64,000 nucleotides of DNA from Leucobacter sp. CX169 (lineage in GTDB: Bacteria > Actinomycetota > Actinomycetes > Actinomycetales > Microbacteriaceae). The first letter of the stretch is position 1. The number at the start of each line of letters is the position of its first letter. The stretch lies in assembly GCF_017161405.1 (NCBI RefSeq), contig NZ_CP071051.1:1488001-1552000 (forward strand), given 5' to 3'. Of this stretch, positions 26,466 to 36,256 are shown piece by piece. The notes beneath the pieces were generated by a model. The model saw only the letters and a program-made list of their open reading frames with translations, ran no database searches and was not told where the DNA came from. A program made the translations under genes and the position numbers.

Positions 26466-27791
26466 CTAGTAGCTGCGCAGCAGGTCGACCAGCACGCGAT
26501 GTCCGAAGTCGAGCGCATCGAGCGGGACTCGCTCGTCGACCCCGTGGAACATCCCGGGGAAGTCGAGATCGGCGGGCAGCCGGAGGGGCGCGAACCCGTA
26601 CCCGACAATGCCGAGCTTGCTCAGCGCCTTGTTGTCAGTGCCGCCGGAAAGCAGATAGGGCAGCACGACGGCCTCTGGGTCTTCACGCAACAGGCTCGCG
26701 GTCATGGCATCGACCAGTTCACCCGAGAACGGCGTCTCGAGCCCGATATCCGAGTGCACGGTCTCGATCTCGATCTCGTCACCAACCAGCTCTCGGATCT
26801 TCGCGAGCACGGCATCGCGCTCAGCGGGCAGTGAACGCACGTCGACGAGCGCTTCTGCCGAATCAGGGATGACATTGTGCTTGTACCCGGCCTGGAGCAC
26901 CGTCGCGTTACTCGTGCTGCGCAGGCTCGCCTGAATGAAGCCGGCGCCCTTGCCAGCCCGCACAAACATCTGCTCGGCGTCCACTTCGGTGGGGTTCACC
27001 CCGTAAATCTTCGCGACGCGCTCAATCAGGTCGCGAGTCGTGTCGCACAACGCGATCGGCCACTCGTGCCGACCCAGTGCCGCGATGGCCTCAGCCAGGC
27101 GCACCAGCGCGTTGTCGTGGGCGATGCGCGAGCCATGCTCGGCGGTTCCGCGGGCACGCAGCCGGATCCAGTCCAGCGCCTTCTCCCCCGTCTGCACGAG
27201 GTATGCGCGCGTGTCTTCAAACTGCACCGAGTAGCCCCCGACTTCGCTGATCGCGGTGCCCGCGCCTGCGAAGAGTTCGGGGTGATGATCGACCAGCCAG
27301 TGCGACCCGAACACGCCGCCGTTCTCTTCGTCCGAGAAGAACGCGATGATGACGTCGCGGCGGGGACGCTCCCCCGCACGCAGAATCTCGGCGATCGAGG
27401 TGAGGATCATGGCGTCCATGTCCTTCATGTCAACCGCTCCGCGGCCCCAGAGCATGCCGTCGCGGATCTCGCCCGCAAACGGATCGACCGTCCAGTTCGC
27501 AGCGTCGGCGGGGACGACATCGAGGTGGCCGTGCAGCACGAGTGCAGGGAGCTCGGGCTGCGAGCCGGCAACCCGGACGACCACGCTCGCGCGTCCCGGA
27601 GCCGAGAGATACGTTTCGGGAGCGAGCCCGAGTCTCTGCAAGAAGTCAGAGACGTACTTCGCGGCCTGGACCTCTCCCACGGAATCTCCTCCACCGCGGT
27701 TGCTGGTGTCGATGCGGATGAGGTCACGCGCGACCTGCACCGTCTCAGAAAGTGAGGATTCGGCCAGCGTCGGCATGCTCTCGTGACTCAT
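26466..27791 (-). CDS. M20-family metallopeptidase
   Basis: A 441-residue zinc dipeptidase/deacylase of family M20. Metal and catalytic residues sit in LVLHGHLDVVP, WGRGAVDMKDMDA, FFSDEENGGVFGS, and the late GMFHGVDERVP His. A dimerisation domain is inserted at about residues 190-310. It could trim peptides or N-acyl amino acids. The start ATG at 27791 (MSHESMPTL) was chosen over an upstream one as the family usually begins shortly before ETVQVARDLIRIDTSN. Confidence 0.93.
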   Translation of the reverse strand: MSHESMPTLAESSLSETVQVARDLIRIDTSNRGGGDSVGEVQAAKYVSDFLQRLGLAPETYLSAPGRASVVVRVAGSQPELPALVLHGHLDVVPADAANWTVDPFAGEIRDGMLWGRGAVDMKDMDAMILTSIAEILRAGERPRRDVIIAFFSDEENGGVFGSHWLVDHHPELFAGAGTAISEVGGYSVQFEDTRAYLVQTGEKALDWIRLRARGTAEHGSRIAHDNALVRLAEAIAALGRHEWPIALCDTTRDLIERVAKIYGVNPTEVDAEQMFVRAGKGAGFIQASLRSTSNATVLQAGYKHNVIPDSAEALVDVRSLPAERDAVLAKIRELVGDEIEIETVHSDIGLETPFSGELVDAMTASLLREDPEAVVLPYLLSGGTDNKALSKLGIVGYGFAPLRLPADLDFPGMFHGVDERVPLDALDFGHRVLVDLLRSY

Positions 27792-27919
27792 GACTCCAGC
27801 GTATCGAACGCGCGACACACGCGGCAGACTGGGTGGATTTCGTCGGTCACAAAGTTCCGTGATAAGTTATTTCCTGTTCGGCCGGAAGCGTAAAACGCAG
27901 ACAGCCGGGTAACGTGCAA

Positions 27920-28002
27920 GCGCGAGTGGCGGAATGGCAGACGCGCTAGCTTGAGGTGCTAGTGCCCGAAAGGGCGTGGGGGTTCAAGTCCCCCTTCGCG
28001 CA
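27920..28002 (+). tRNA. tRNA-Leu (GAG)
   Basis: An 83-base cloverleaf with a long variable arm. The acceptor stem pairs GCGCGAG with TTCGCGC, the anticodon loop TTGAGGT gives anticodon GAG, the variable arm is TGCCCGAAAGGGCG, and the T-arm has GGTTCAAGTC. The gene does not encode CCA. A terminator follows at once. Confidence 0.96.
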
Positions 28003-28009
28003 CGTTAAG

Positions 28010-28051
28010 AAAAACCCCGGTCAGAGATTCATTTCTCTCGCCGGGGTTTTT
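28010..28051 (+). terminator. Rho-independent terminator after tRNA-Leu
   Basis: AAAAACCCCGG at 28010-28020 pairs with CCGGGGTTTTT at 28041-28051, with an additional paired part (AGAGA/TCTCT) inside. The T run is part of the right arm. Confidence 0.9.
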
Positions 28052-28094
28052 GCATGAGGTGCGTTGATCCTGCGTAATGGAGTAACATCGGCGC

Positions 28095-30704
28095 GTGATG
28101 CCTGGATTTCGCAATGTCGCCGTCTCTTCAGAGAACACGGCGAATTTTGCACCCGCACCCCTGCCCTCCCGCATTGTGCCGGATTCCTCAGCTCGAGAGT
28201 CCTGGGCAACCGGTCGTCATCTCGCGGCGTTTGGAGAGCCCGGCAGCGGCCGAACTGTTTTCGCGGAGCGTCTACTACGCATGTGGCCCGGACGGGTACA
28301 TCGACTCAGCGGGTCACCCGCTCTCAGCGGGATACCTTTTGCCGCTCTTGCCGCACTGGCCGCATACGCGCCGGAGGCCGGCACGCCTTCGCCCGCTCAG
28401 CTCATCTCGGCTCTCGCCGCCGATGGCCACGGCGGGGAGCGAGCAATTCTGCTCGACGACGCCGACCATATCGACGAAGAGAGTGCTGCCGTGTTTGCAC
28501 AGGCTGCACTCGGAGGCTCATTACGCCTCCTCGTTCTCGGCACGTCCGCAGAACGTCTGCCCGCGTCACTGAGGGCAGCCAATCTGGAATTCGCTCACGT
28601 GAGTCTCGAAACCATCACGCGTGAAGATGCCAGGGTGATCGCAGAGGAGGTGTTGGGCAAATCGCTCGCTCTGCACGACGTGGATCGCCTGCGACATCTT
28701 GCGGGGAGCAACGCCAGACATCTGCGTGCACTCGTGCTCGATGCGAGAGATTCTGACGGTTTCAGAGAGGTGTACGGGTACACGGCACTCCAAGAACGCT
28801 GGGCCCCGACCGGACGCCGAATTGGTGAACTTATCTCACTGAGGCTTTCGCTTCAGCCGGCACACGTGCGGGAGGCAGTGATCCTGTTCGCAATCACCGG
28901 CGTAGTACCGGTGCAGCTCGCCGAGCAGATAGTGACCTCGCAGGCACTGCAGCAGGCAGTCAGCGCCGGACTCGTTGAACTTACGAAGGAATCACACGCC
29001 GGGAGGACAGGCCAGCTCTTATCCGTTCAATTGCGCGGCGGACTCACTTCACAGACGGTACTTGCGCGAGTGCCAGAACAGGAGCTGCGAACTCACGCCG
29101 AGCACGCGCTCACATTCTCGGAGCAGATGAGTGCACAGACCGCCATTACCGTTTCCATTCACGCTGCACAGGTCGGCGTGATGCTGAAAGCGGAGACTCG
29201 CGGATCGATCGCACGTGAGGCGCTACGAACACGTCAGTTCGACGCCGCACTCCTCCTGGCCACTCCGGACGCAGGAATTGAGCTCTCTGCGGAGCTCCGC
29301 CTGTTGCGCTCGCGGGCCCTCTTCGAATCAGGGTTACAGGATGAAGCGTTTGAGGTCTTGGCCCCGATGCTTGCTCAGGGCGACCTCGAGGCCAGAGTGT
29401 GGTCCGCAAAGATGAGTGCGGCCTTCGGGAAGGCCGACGTCCTTGCAGCGGCACTTTCCCCTAGGCCGGAAGACGAAAAGGCGACCCTCGACGTGCTGGC
29501 CGCCTGGCGCGATGTGCTGCTAGCCAAAGCCGGAGGTGTCTTAGCCTCGAGCGTCCTGCGTGTGCACGCAACCTCGGCTGCCCTCGGACCCGAGTTGCAG
29601 GCATCTGCCCTGCAGTGTGCGTTGCTGCTCGATGTCTTTTCCGGTTGCGCCGGCGAGGCGACAGGTGAGGCCATCTCCCTCATGTCCTCCCCCGAATGGG
29701 CGAATATTCCACTCACTGAACAAGGTGATTTGATCGTCACCCTCTTCCAGGCGTTGGTCGCTACCGGCGCTGTGACGGCAGAACTCGGGGGCTGGGACGA
29801 CGACGCCTGGGCGGACCTCAGAATATTGCCGACGCTCTACCTGTTCGCCGAGGGACGGAGATCAATAGAAGCCGGGGATGCCCAGTCAGCGGCAGATCTC
29901 TTGCACCAAGCTCTCGCGGCAAACGGTGCCGAGAATAGATTCGGGATCGGCGCGAACCTTTCGGCAGCCACTGCCGCTGCTTCCGCGATGCTCGGGGATA
30001 TCGAGAGCGCCACCGAGTTGCGAGATGCCGCGTCGCGATTGCTTTCGGCGGGCGGTGCGCTGCGCGACGAGACCGAGCGCCTACTGCTCCCCGCGGACCT
30101 CCTGGTGGGTGGGCCCGAGGCTGCCAATGGGCGCTGGCGACGGCTTCGCGACCGAGCGCACAATAACGACCGGCACTACCTGTTGATGCGTGTGCTGCAT
30201 GACGGGTGGAGGCTCGGACTGCACGATGATCTCGCGGCGCTCTCTCACACGGCTGCGCGGGTGCAGGGGCCACTTGCGGTGGCCCTGTCCCAATACTCGA
30301 GCGCCGCAGCCGGAGATGCCGCCGCACTCGATCAGGCCGTCAGCGGGCACCTGGCTTCCGGCCATGCACTGTTCGCCGCAGAATTGACCTCCTTCGCGAT
30401 TCACTCCGCGCGACAGGACGGGCGCCGTCTGCCCGTTTCGCCCCCAATGCAACACAGCCTCCAGGCACTTGTCGGACTCCACGGGGTGAACACTCCGATC
30501 ATGAAGCGGGTCCGCATCGACCGCGAGACGCTCACTGAACGGGAGTACCAGGCTTGCGCAGCAGCGGTCTCTGGGTTCAGCAACGCGGAGATCGCCGAGC
30601 AGTTGTTCCTCTCGACGCGAACCGTTGAGGGACATCTTCAGCGCGCCTTTGGGAAGCTCGGTGTCGAGACTCGCGGGCAGCTCGCGCCGGCGCGGATCAG
30701 ATAG
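28095..30704 (+). CDS. Large LuxR-family regulator with N-terminal ATPase
   Basis: An 869-residue regulator of the LAL/MalT-like type. The N-terminal P-loop is AFGEPGSGRTVFAERLL (about residue 46) with a Walker B RAILLDDADHID near 117. A long helical, TPR-like middle follows. The C-terminal LuxR-type HTH (about residues 805-860) reads LTEREYQACAAAVSGFSNAEI and onward to TRTVEGHLQRAFGKLG. Such proteins are usually ligand-sensing activators. GTG 28095 and ATG 28098 are both possible starts. The next gene, a surface protein on the same strand, is a plausible target. Confidence 0.9.
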   Translation: MMPGFRNVAVSSENTANFAPAPLPSRIVPDSSARESWATGRHLAAFGEPGSGRTVFAERLLRMWPGRVHRLSGSPALSGIPFAALAALAAYAPEAGTPSPAQLISALAADGHGGERAILLDDADHIDEESAAVFAQAALGGSLRLLVLGTSAERLPASLRAANLEFAHVSLETITREDARVIAEEVLGKSLALHDVDRLRHLAGSNARHLRALVLDARDSDGFREVYGYTALQERWAPTGRRIGELISLRLSLQPAHVREAVILFAITGVVPVQLAEQIVTSQALQQAVSAGLVELTKESHAGRTGQLLSVQLRGGLTSQTVLARVPEQELRTHAEHALTFSEQMSAQTAITVSIHAAQVGVMLKAETRGSIAREALRTRQFDAALLLATPDAGIELSAELRLLRSRALFESGLQDEAFEVLAPMLAQGDLEARVWSAKMSAAFGKADVLAAALSPRPEDEKATLDVLAAWRDVLLAKAGGVLASSVLRVHATSAALGPELQASALQCALLLDVFSGCAGEATGEAISLMSSPEWANIPLTEQGDLIVTLFQALVATGAVTAELGGWDDDAWADLRILPTLYLFAEGRRSIEAGDAQSAADLLHQALAANGAENRFGIGANLSAATAAASAMLGDIESATELRDAASRLLSAGGALRDETERLLLPADLLVGGPEAANGRWRRLRDRAHNNDRHYLLMRVLHDGWRLGLHDDLAALSHTAARVQGPLAVALSQYSSAAAGDAAALDQAVSGHLASGHALFAAELTSFAIHSARQDGRRLPVSPPMQHSLQALVGLHGVNTPIMKRVRIDRETLTEREYQACAAAVSGFSNAEIAEQLFLSTRTVEGHLQRAFGKLGVETRGQLAPARIR

Positions 30705-30757
30705 TCAACGCGCGGTGAGATTCGTGGATTACCGTTCGAAACTCCATCCCTCGGGCC

Positions 30758-30790
30758 ACTACCTGACTGTGCCGGACTGACTACCTGATC
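30758..30790 (+). promoter_or_regulatory. Direct repeat ahead of the surface-protein gene
   Basis: ACTACCTGACT at 30758-30768 recurs as ACTACCTGATC at 30780-30790, start to start 22 bases, two turns of the helix. It lies about 110 bases upstream of the start at 30901. This suits an activator site, perhaps for the adjacent LuxR-type protein. This is inference from two copies only. Confidence 0.3.
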
Positions 30791-30900
30791 CTCGTAAATT
30801 GTTGTTGCTCGCTGGTTGAGTGACGCAAAAATAGAGCTATCTCTCCACCGCTGCCTCGTGCGAGCAGCGACTTGTCCATTCCCGAGAATAGGAACTCAGT

Positions 30901-33519
30901 ATGGGTAGCCCCGAAATCACACCTCAGCACTCAACCCGCCCGCCCACATTGAGGCGGGTCGTTGCTGTCACGCTCGGCGCCACCCTCGCAGCGGGCGGCT
31001 TGGCCCTCGCGCCGGTGACTGCCGCACCAGCGACTGCAGCTCCGGCAACCACTGAGCAGGCGGCCGCGGGCGACTCAATTGTGTTCAAGGACAGCCGCGG
31101 CACCGAATGGACGGTGCCTGCCGGAGTCGACGAGGTGTTGGTCGGCCTCCGCGGCGGGAAAGGCGGCGATGCTCGACCAGGCAGAGGTTACCCGGACTAC
31201 CGCGGAAAAGGTGGAAAGGGTGAAATAGTAGTCGTCTCTATCCCTGTCATCGCTGGAGACGTCCTGACGTTGTACGCAGGAAAAGATGGTGACGATACCA
31301 CCCGCGCTGGCGGCGCAGGCTTCGTCTCTGGTGCGAGCGGCGGCGGCCACTACCCCGACAAGCATGACGTCATCGACGGCGGCGGGGGCGGCGGCGCCGC
31401 CGCCGTGAAACTGAATTCAGTCCTGGTCGCAGTAGCTGCTGGTGGAGGTGGTGGCGGCGGCGCTGGCACATACCCCGGAGGTAATGGTGGTTCTCAGCCG
31501 TATCAGCCGGAAAATGGCGGAGGACCTGTTTCCTCCGCTGGTGTGGGAGGTCGGAATGGTTCGCCGACCTCTGATCAGGAAAAGGCTCCCAGCGCTGGGA
31601 CAGATACCTTTTGGTACGAGCGGTCCGGGAACCTCAGGACGCACGCCGGCGGACCCGGCGGAGGAGGCGGCGGAGGCTGGCCTGCCAGTGGCATTGGCGG
31701 AGATAAAGGCTTCTGGATTGACCGGGGAGGAGCGTGGAATCTCCGCTCTGCAGGTGGCGGTGGCGGAGGTGCGGGCCTGGGCATGATCGCAGCCCCCGCG
31801 ACTGCCTTAGGGCAGTCTCAGCTGCCCGTAACGGGATCTTTTGACCCGTTCGCAAAATCGGGCGAAGTTAAGGTGACGGTGCCGCTCACCACCGAAATCC
31901 AGGCTCGTGCCCTGTCGACGGAGAGTGAAATGGGTGAGCCGCTCAAAATCGTGATCGAGACGCGCCTCAAAGGTGTGCTGTACTCACAGACTCTCTCTAC
32001 CAGTTCAATGGGCGAAGTCCGCGTGAAGTCGGGTGGCGAAGTGGTGTTCTCTCAGCCGGTTACTCAGCGCTCAAGCATCCTCACCGCGACGATTGCCTCC
32101 CCGCAAACGCCTGGTGATTACGAGTACGAGGTGGAATACCTTCCGCCCTACGACGATGACAACCCGCTACAGGAACAAGGCGCTTCGCGAACCAATATCA
32201 ATAATCCGTGGGTTGAGCGAGTACCCAATATGCCGACTCCTGAAGCGTTCGATGATGCGTCGGAGATGCCCAGCTCAGCCGTGGCTCCCCTGGCCGCAGC
32301 TGATGCAGCAGACGAGGTGGTCATCTCCCCGACGTCGACCACCATCGCTTCTGCCCCGTCAGAGGTCCAGGCGCATCAGCCGTTCAACGTCACCGCCCAG
32401 GTGGTGACCCCGCAGGCTGACCCAGACCTTGACCCGCTCATCCCGACAGGCGAGGCGACCCTGACCGCTGACGGTCTGATCATCGGGAACACCGTGCTTG
32501 ACCCATTCGGGCGCGCCGTGTTCACCGGAGTGGTTGCCCCGTGGGGCACCACACAACTCGCTGTCCAGTACGAAGGCGATTTCGATATGCACACCTTCAC
32601 CGGCTTTGAACGGTCGGAATCTGATCCGTCGGAAATCGTCATGACCGAGGCACAGACCATTACTGAACTCGAGTTCTCTGAGACGGACCTCCTCGCCGGC
32701 GAAGAGACCATCGTGCGTGCCAGAGTCACGGGCGCCGACCTTGATGGGATTCCCGGGCCCGACGTGCTTGAAGATCCGCGCGGACAGATCGAACTCCTCG
32801 CTGACGGTGAAGTCATCGGTGCAATCTCGGTCGCCTTCGACGCGGACCCGGAGGCGGACGATGCCGAAGCGGTCTACACCCTCGGTATGAGCAGTCTCCC
32901 CCCGGGCGCACACAACGTCATCGCCCGCTTTGTCCCCGCCAACGGTTTCGCTGGTTCGGAGAGCGCTCCAGCTCCGGTGAACATCACTCCGTGGGACACC
33001 ACCCTCACCGCAACCCCGGACACGGTTACAGCGACGCCGGGTACACCGGTCACCATCAAATTGGCCGCCACGGCGGTCGCCCCCGACAGCCACGCAGATA
33101 CTATCCTCGAGGTTCCGATGGCCAGCGGCTCAGTCCAGGCCTACCTGGACGACATCCCCTTGGGCGATCCCACCCGCATCACCGACGGAGTCGGCGAGCT
33201 GTCGTTTGCTGAGCCGCCCGCAACTTCTGGTGAAATGGAACTGCAATTCACGCCGAGCAAGCTGGCCTTGTCGCAGGCGAGCGCGAGCGTGAAATTCCAG
33301 TTTGCCGGGGGTGCGGCAAACGCCGGCAGCAATACGTCCGGGCAACTCGCGCGCACCGGAGCGGAGATCGGGATGCTCCCCATCTGGGGAGTCGGCCTTC
33401 TCCTCGCAGCAGCGGGAGCGAGTCTGGTGCTCGGACGGGCAAAGCACAGGCGCCGCGCCACCAATGAGAAGGTCGGTAGTCCACACACTCACCTGGCCGA
33501 TTCTGCTGCGTCTCGCTAA
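30901..33519 (+). CDS. Glycine-rich, Ig-like repeat surface protein with LAXTG sorting signal
   Basis: An 872-residue exported protein. The Arg-containing N-terminus and a hydrophobic stretch ending in an Ala-rich cleavage region (about residues 18-50) form the signal peptide. Residues 80-300 are dominated by Gly runs (GGGGGGG tracts) in a beta-rich context. At about 470-700 two or three Ig-like Big_3-type repeats occur, each starting like SPTSTTIASAPSEV. The C-terminus has LARTGAE, a membrane helix and a basic tail (KHRRR), which is the class E/F sortase LAXTG pattern of actinobacteria. Its role is unknown; adhesion is possible. No sortase gene is in the window. Confidence 0.88.
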   Translation: MGSPEITPQHSTRPPTLRRVVAVTLGATLAAGGLALAPVTAAPATAAPATTEQAAAGDSIVFKDSRGTEWTVPAGVDEVLVGLRGGKGGDARPGRGYPDYRGKGGKGEIVVVSIPVIAGDVLTLYAGKDGDDTTRAGGAGFVSGASGGGHYPDKHDVIDGGGGGGAAAVKLNSVLVAVAAGGGGGGGAGTYPGGNGGSQPYQPENGGGPVSSAGVGGRNGSPTSDQEKAPSAGTDTFWYERSGNLRTHAGGPGGGGGGGWPASGIGGDKGFWIDRGGAWNLRSAGGGGGGAGLGMIAAPATALGQSQLPVTGSFDPFAKSGEVKVTVPLTTEIQARALSTESEMGEPLKIVIETRLKGVLYSQTLSTSSMGEVRVKSGGEVVFSQPVTQRSSILTATIASPQTPGDYEYEVEYLPPYDDDNPLQEQGASRTNINNPWVERVPNMPTPEAFDDASEMPSSAVAPLAAADAADEVVISPTSTTIASAPSEVQAHQPFNVTAQVVTPQADPDLDPLIPTGEATLTADGLIIGNTVLDPFGRAVFTGVVAPWGTTQLAVQYEGDFDMHTFTGFERSESDPSEIVMTEAQTITELEFSETDLLAGEETIVRARVTGADLDGIPGPDVLEDPRGQIELLADGEVIGAISVAFDADPEADDAEAVYTLGMSSLPPGAHNVIARFVPANGFAGSESAPAPVNITPWDTTLTATPDTVTATPGTPVTIKLAATAVAPDSHADTILEVPMASGSVQAYLDDIPLGDPTRITDGVGELSFAEPPATSGEMELQFTPSKLALSQASASVKFQFAGGAANAGSNTSGQLARTGAEIGMLPIWGVGLLLAAAGASLVLGRAKHRRRATNEKVGSPHTHLADSAASR

Positions 33520-33532
33520 GCTCGAGCCCATC

Positions 33533-34366
33533 ATGGACAGTGCAGTCGATTCATTTGCCACCAACCGAGCGAACTGGGACGAGCGTGCCCCCATCCACGC
33601 GGCGTCGACCAGCTACGCCGTGGACCAGTTCCCTACTGATCCCGCGCTCCTCAGCGATGTCGTGCGCTTCGATCGGGAGCGTCTCGGTGACCTGACCGGG
33701 CTCCGCGCGCTGCACCTGCAGTGCCACATCGGAACGGACACCCTCTCGCTCGCGCGCCTCGGCGCCACCACGACGGGGCTCGACTTTTCCGCCGCCTCGC
33801 TCCGGGAAGCGCGGCAGCTCGCCGAGGCCGCAGGCGAGCCGATCACTTACGTTGAGTCCAACGTGTACGACGCACCCTCAGCCCTCGATCAGCGGCGGTT
33901 CGACCTCATCTATACCGGCATCGGCGCTCTGTGCTGGCTGCCAGACATCGAACGTTGGGCGGCGGTGGTGGCCGAGCTGCTTGCCCCCGGCGGCCGGCTC
34001 TTTCTGCGGGAGGCCCACCCCATGCTGTACGCGCTGGACGAAGAGCGCGTCGATGATCTCGTGCTCCGCTACCCCTATTTTGAGACACCGGATCCCCTCG
34101 TCTGGCTTGACAGCAGCACCTACGCTGACCCGACGGCGCACATCACGGCGGCCACCACGCACGAGTGGAACCACAGCATCGGCGAAATCATCACCGCGCT
34201 GCTCGGACAGGGCCTCACGCTGACGTCCTTCGTCGAGCACCAGAGCGTCCCGTGGGAGGCGCTCCCAGGCCGCATGACGCTCCGCAACGACGGAGAGTAT
34301 GTATTGAACGAGCACCCGGAACGGCTGCCGCTCACGTACACGTTGACCGCCGAGCGCCGCGACTAG
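33533..34366 (+). CDS. Class I SAM-dependent methyltransferase
   Basis: A 277-residue methyltransferase of unknown substrate. The SAM motif is divergent but visible as ALHLQCHIGTDTLSLARLGA (about residues 55-74) with the motif II Asp in TTGLDFSAASL; later YTGIGALCWL and LAPGGRLFLREAHPM follow the class I order. The HLQCH variant replaces the common DLGCG and is typical of a group of small-molecule methyltransferases. The start is the ATG at 33533, 14 bases after the surface protein stop, so cotranscription is possible. Confidence 0.85.
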   Translation: MDSAVDSFATNRANWDERAPIHAASTSYAVDQFPTDPALLSDVVRFDRERLGDLTGLRALHLQCHIGTDTLSLARLGATTTGLDFSAASLREARQLAEAAGEPITYVESNVYDAPSALDQRRFDLIYTGIGALCWLPDIERWAAVVAELLAPGGRLFLREAHPMLYALDEERVDDLVLRYPYFETPDPLVWLDSSTYADPTAHITAATTHEWNHSIGEIITALLGQGLTLTSFVEHQSVPWEALPGRMTLRNDGEYVLNEHPERLPLTYTLTAERRD

Positions 34367-34400
34367 TCCTCGGCTCCCCCGAGGGCGGCCCACGCGAGCG

Positions 34401-36209
34401 CTACGACCGCAGGCGCCGCCGCAACACGTCGATTCGATCCTGCAATTGCGTGACGCTCGCCTGCGCGACCGGCGGTCCCCCGCAGCTGCGTCGCAGCTCA
34501 GTGTGGATCATGGGGTGCGGCTCGCCCGATACCTTCGCGTACATCCCCACCAGACTGCTCAGCAGTTTGCGCTGCTCACCGAGGGTACGGAACAGTGCGC
34601 CGGGCGCTTCTGCCTTCTCAGGGGCGTGCTCAAGGATGCCCTGGCTCTGGGCGCTGCGCTTTGCCTGCCGCGACTGGCGCTGGATGAGCAGGGCGCGCAC
34701 CTCGGTCGGCTCAAGGAGGCCGGGGAAACCCAGGAACTCGAGCTCCTCTTCACTTTCGACTTCCGCGTACCCGCCAAACTCGGTGCCGTCGAAGACCGCG
34801 CGGTCGAAGTGCGCGTCAGAGCCGAGGGCTTGGTAGACGAATCCCTCGCCCTCCATCTCCTCCGACGCCCGGTCCTCGCGATTCGCTTCGGCCAGCAAGG
34901 CCGCCTCGGCGTCCCACATGTCCTCCGCGCTCCCCGGCATCTCGAGGACGTGATCGCGTTCCTTTTCGAGTTCCTGCGCCAGTTGCATCAGGGCGGGCAC
35001 GTTCGGGATGAACACGGTCGCGACCTCGCCGCGGCGCCTGCTGCGCACGAAGCGGCCGATCGCCTGAGCGAAGAACAGTGGAGTCGACGAGCTCGTCGCA
35101 TACACGCCTACCGCGAGGCGCGGCACGTCTACGCCTTCCGACACCATGCGCACGGCGACCATCCAGCGCGACGTCCCCGCCGAGAAAGACTCGATCTGAT
35201 CGCTCGCGGTCGAGTCGTCCGACAGGATCAGCGCGACCGACTCCCCCGTGATCTCGCTCAGCTGTGAAGCGTAGGAACGGGCCGAGGCGTGATCAGTCGC
35301 GATGACCAGGCCGCCAGCGTCGGGGATGTGCTCGCGTACTTCACTCAACCGGCGATTCGCGGCACGCAATACCTTCGCGATCCAGTCGCCAGCGGGATCC
35401 AGTGCGGTGCGCCACGCCTGCGAGGTGATGTCCTTGGTGTTGCCCTCGCCGAGGCGGGCTTCCATTTCTTCGCCCGTGGACGTCTGCCAACGCATCTTGC
35501 CCGCATAGACCATGAAGACGACGGGTCGAACGATGCCGTCGGCCAGGGCGCGGCCGTAGCCGTAGCCATAGTCGGTCAACGACACGCGCGTGCCGTCTGG
35601 CTGGGGCGCGTACCGCACGAACGGGATCTCTGCGTCGTCCGAGCGAAACGGCGTACCCGTCAGCGAGAGCCGACGACGTGCCCCGCCATACGCTTCGCGT
35701 ATGGCGTCGCCCCAGCTCAAGGCGTCCCCGCCGTGGTGGACCTCGTCAAGAATGACCAGCGTCGAGGACTGCTCGGTCAAAAGTTTGTGGAGCACGGGCT
35801 TCATGGACACCTGCGCATAGGTCACGACGATGCCGTGATAGTGCCGCCCGTACGCAAGCCCATCAGCGTTCGAGTAGGACGGGTTCAACCTGATCCCGGC
35901 GCGGAAAGCCGCCTCTGCCCACTGCTTCTTCAAGTGCTCGGTGGGGGCCACCACGATGACCTGCTCGACGGATCCTCGACCGCGCAACTCAGCGGCAAGA
36001 CGCAACGCGAATGTGGTCTTGCCGGCACCCGGGGTAGCCGAGGCGAGGAAGTCGCGCGGCTCGGTCTCGAAGTACTGGCCGATGGCCTCCGCCTGCCAGG
36101 CGCGCAGCCTACCGGCAGTACCCCAGGCGGCTCGCTCGGGGTACGCGGGCGAGAGTTGCTCAGCGGCACTCGTGCCCGGCGCATGCTCAATCGGGCCCAT
36201 CTCCGTCAC
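34401..36209 (-). CDS. DEAD/DEAH-box superfamily 2 helicase
   Basis: A 602-residue helicase related to XPB/RadD-like and type III restriction helicases. Motif I is ASATPGAGKTTFALRLA (about residues 57-73), motif II is ILDEVHHGGD, motif III SLTGTPFRSD and motif VI FAQAIGRFVRSRR. A unique C-terminal 200 residues are acidic then basic and have no clear nuclease. The GTG at 36209 follows AGGAC; an ATG three codons in is possible. It faces the SGNH gene head-on from a short shared upstream region. A DNA repair role is likely but not shown. Confidence 0.88.
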   Translation of the reverse strand: MTEMGPIEHAPGTSAAEQLSPAYPERAAWGTAGRLRAWQAEAIGQYFETEPRDFLASATPGAGKTTFALRLAAELRGRGSVEQVIVVAPTEHLKKQWAEAAFRAGIRLNPSYSNADGLAYGRHYHGIVVTYAQVSMKPVLHKLLTEQSSTLVILDEVHHGGDALSWGDAIREAYGGARRRLSLTGTPFRSDDAEIPFVRYAPQPDGTRVSLTDYGYGYGRALADGIVRPVVFMVYAGKMRWQTSTGEEMEARLGEGNTKDITSQAWRTALDPAGDWIAKVLRAANRRLSEVREHIPDAGGLVIATDHASARSYASQLSEITGESVALILSDDSTASDQIESFSAGTSRWMVAVRMVSEGVDVPRLAVGVYATSSSTPLFFAQAIGRFVRSRRRGEVATVFIPNVPALMQLAQELEKERDHVLEMPGSAEDMWDAEAALLAEANREDRASEEMEGEGFVYQALGSDAHFDRAVFDGTEFGGYAEVESEEELEFLGFPGLLEPTEVRALLIQRQSRQAKRSAQSQGILEHAPEKAEAPGALFRTLGEQRKLLSSLVGMYAKVSGEPHPMIHTELRRSCGGPPVAQASVTQLQDRIDVLRRRLRS

Positions 36210-36256
36210 GAGGTCCTAGACTACCGTTTACTGCGACATCGGGGGCTGGACGACGG

